Source of the DNA: Vescimonas cirricatena
GTDB taxonomy: Bacteria > Bacillota > Clostridia > Oscillospirales > Oscillospiraceae
Reading direction: 5' to 3'
NCBI RefSeq assembly: GCF_020687045.1
Contig: NZ_JAJEPW010000014.1
Coordinates: 1-59,736 of the forward strand
DNA: 59,736 nucleotides
Both the position numbers and the translations under genes were made by a program. The notes below the pieces were generated by a model. The model did no database searches and had not been told where the DNA came from. It was given only the letters and a program-made list of their open reading frames with translations. Of this stretch, positions 58,920-59,736 are shown piece by piece. The first letter of the stretch is position 1, and the number at the start of each line of letters is the position of its first letter.

Positions 58920-59736
58920 TTACTGATTGTCGCCCAGCTCCCGGAGATACCGGCTCAGGGCGTCCTTCCACTCCGGCAGAGGCGTGAAGCCGTTTTCCGC
59001 CAGCTTGCTCTTGTCCAGGCGGCTGTTGAAGGGCCGGGCCGCCTTGGACGCGCCGTATTCCGCCGTGGTCACGGCGTCCACCTGCACCGGCAGCCCCGCC
59101 TGGCGGAAGATCTCGCAGGCGAAGTCGTACCAGGAGATATACCCGCCCTCGTTGGTGGCGTGATAATAGCCGTACTTGTCGGACTCGATCATATCCGCCA
59201 GCAGCCGGGCCAGGTCCAGGGTATAGGTAGGCGTACCGATCTGGTCGCACACCACCCGCAGCTTGTCGTGGGTCTTGCCCAGCTGGAGCATGGTCTTGAT
59301 GAAGTTCTTGCCGTTCAGGCCGAACACCCAGGCGATCCGCACGATGAAGTATTTCTCCAGCGCAGAGCTGACGGCCAGCTCGCCGCCCAGCTTCGTCTCG
59401 CCGTAGTAGTTCAGGGGCTGATAGTCCTTGCAGTCCGGCTGCCAGGGGGTCTGGCCCTGGCCGTTGAACACATAGTCCGTGGAAATGTACATCATCTTGC
59501 AGTCCATCTCCCGGCAGGCCTGGGCCAGATGGGCGGTGCCGTCCACGTTGATGGCCCGGACCTTGGGCTGCTTGTCGGCGTCCTCGGCCAGGTCCACTGC
59601 CGTCCAGGCGGCGCAGTGGATCACGGCGTCGGGCCGCACCTGGTCCATCACCTGCCGAACCTGCTGCTCATTGGTGATGTCCATGGCCACATAGGGCATC
59701 CCCGTCACGGCGGAGCCGTCGGCGCTGCCGCGGTGT
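58920..59736 (-). CDS. rfbD: dTDP-4-dehydrorhamnose reductase, 5' end outside window
   Basis: Partial gene; 272 codons are visible and the frame runs open off the window edge, so the N-terminal 'GxxGxxG' NAD(P)-binding segment is missing. SDR features present: 'VIHCAAWTAVDLAE', 'YISTDYVFNGQGQTPWQPD', the catalytic Tyr-x3-Lys in 'NYYGETKLGGE', 'RIAWVFGLNGKNFI' and 'TYTLDLARLLADMI'. It catalyses the last step of dTDP-L-rhamnose synthesis, so rhamnose-containing surface polysaccharide genes probably lie to the right of the window. Confidence 0.92.
   Translation of the reverse strand, partial: HRGSADGSAVTGMPYVAMDITNEQQVRQVMDQVRPDAVIHCAAWTAVDLAEDADKQPKVRAINVDGTAHLAQACREMDCKMMYISTDYVFNGQGQTPWQPDCKDYQPLNYYGETKLGGELAVSSALEKYFIVRIAWVFGLNGKNFIKTMLQLGKTHDKLRVVCDQIGTPTYTLDLARLLADMIESDKYGYYHATNEGGYISWYDFACEIFRQAGLPVQVDAVTTAEYGASKAARPFNSRLDKSKLAENGFTPLPEWKDALSRYLRELGDNQ

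Overview
The window is a high-GC, densely coding chromosomal segment from a spore-forming low-branching Firmicute, most likely an Oscillospiraceae/Ruminococcaceae gut bacterium (Flavonifractor/Lawsonibacter/Oscillibacter-like). The reasons are the hprK, murB-rapZ-yvcK-whiA and dnaE gene order, a DUF4364 gene, SpoIVB, AddAB, RqcH-MrnC-PolA, strong GC-rich AGGAGG ribosome sites and GC-rich third codon positions. The lineage call is inference from gene content, not from a 16S gene.

Region 1 (1-5569) is an accessory island of visibly lower GC. It has six leftward genes, including DUF4314-like, LPD28-like and ArdA-like antirestriction-type proteins typical of Firmicute conjugative elements. It ends exactly on the 3' side of a tRNA-Pro(CGG) gene (5570-5645), which looks like the integration site. 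No integrase is in view.

Region 2 (5646-15511) is a rightward core operon: hprK, ROK glucokinase, murB, rapZ, yvcK, whiA, a C_GCAxxG_C_C protein and dnaE, mostly overlapping or a few bases apart. It couples carbon-status sensing, wall precursor synthesis, division control and replication. Three 21-bp repeats lie between the divergent tRNA and hprK promoters.

Region 3 (15523-23490) holds a Cys-rich unknown, a DUF4364 regulator, a class B PBP overlapping an FHA-FtsW/RodA fusion (a septal/cortex wall synthase pair), a 55-codon orphan ORF with full expression signals, YihY-TrkA, and a small HTH regulator.

Region 4 (23552-34100) is the most striking part: one promoter, then two giant exported proteins. 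The first is a CotH-family kinase with six GBS Bsp-like repeats. The second is a 2356-residue protein joining a phosphodiester glycosidase (NAGPA) domain, a metallophosphatase and six of the same repeats. I read it as a candidate extracellular 'phosphate writer/eraser' pair that shares a targeting module.

Region 5 (34118-45249) has rqcH-mrnC-polA leftward. Rightward are an ECF-like sigma factor with an RsgI/PepSY anti-sigma partner, degV, a hairpin-rich intergenic element, an unusual superoxide dismutase divergent from a NimA-like flavoprotein, thiamine pyrophosphokinase and coaX.

Region 6 (45322-59736) is all leftward: a wall-anchored M14 carboxypeptidase behind a doubled CTGTACAG operator-like site, the SpoIVB protease, an NCS2 purine/xanthine-type permease with a structured leader, the addB-addA recombination helicase-nuclease, and an rfbD gene cut by the window edge. 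No CRISPR array, rRNA or complete insertion sequence was seen.
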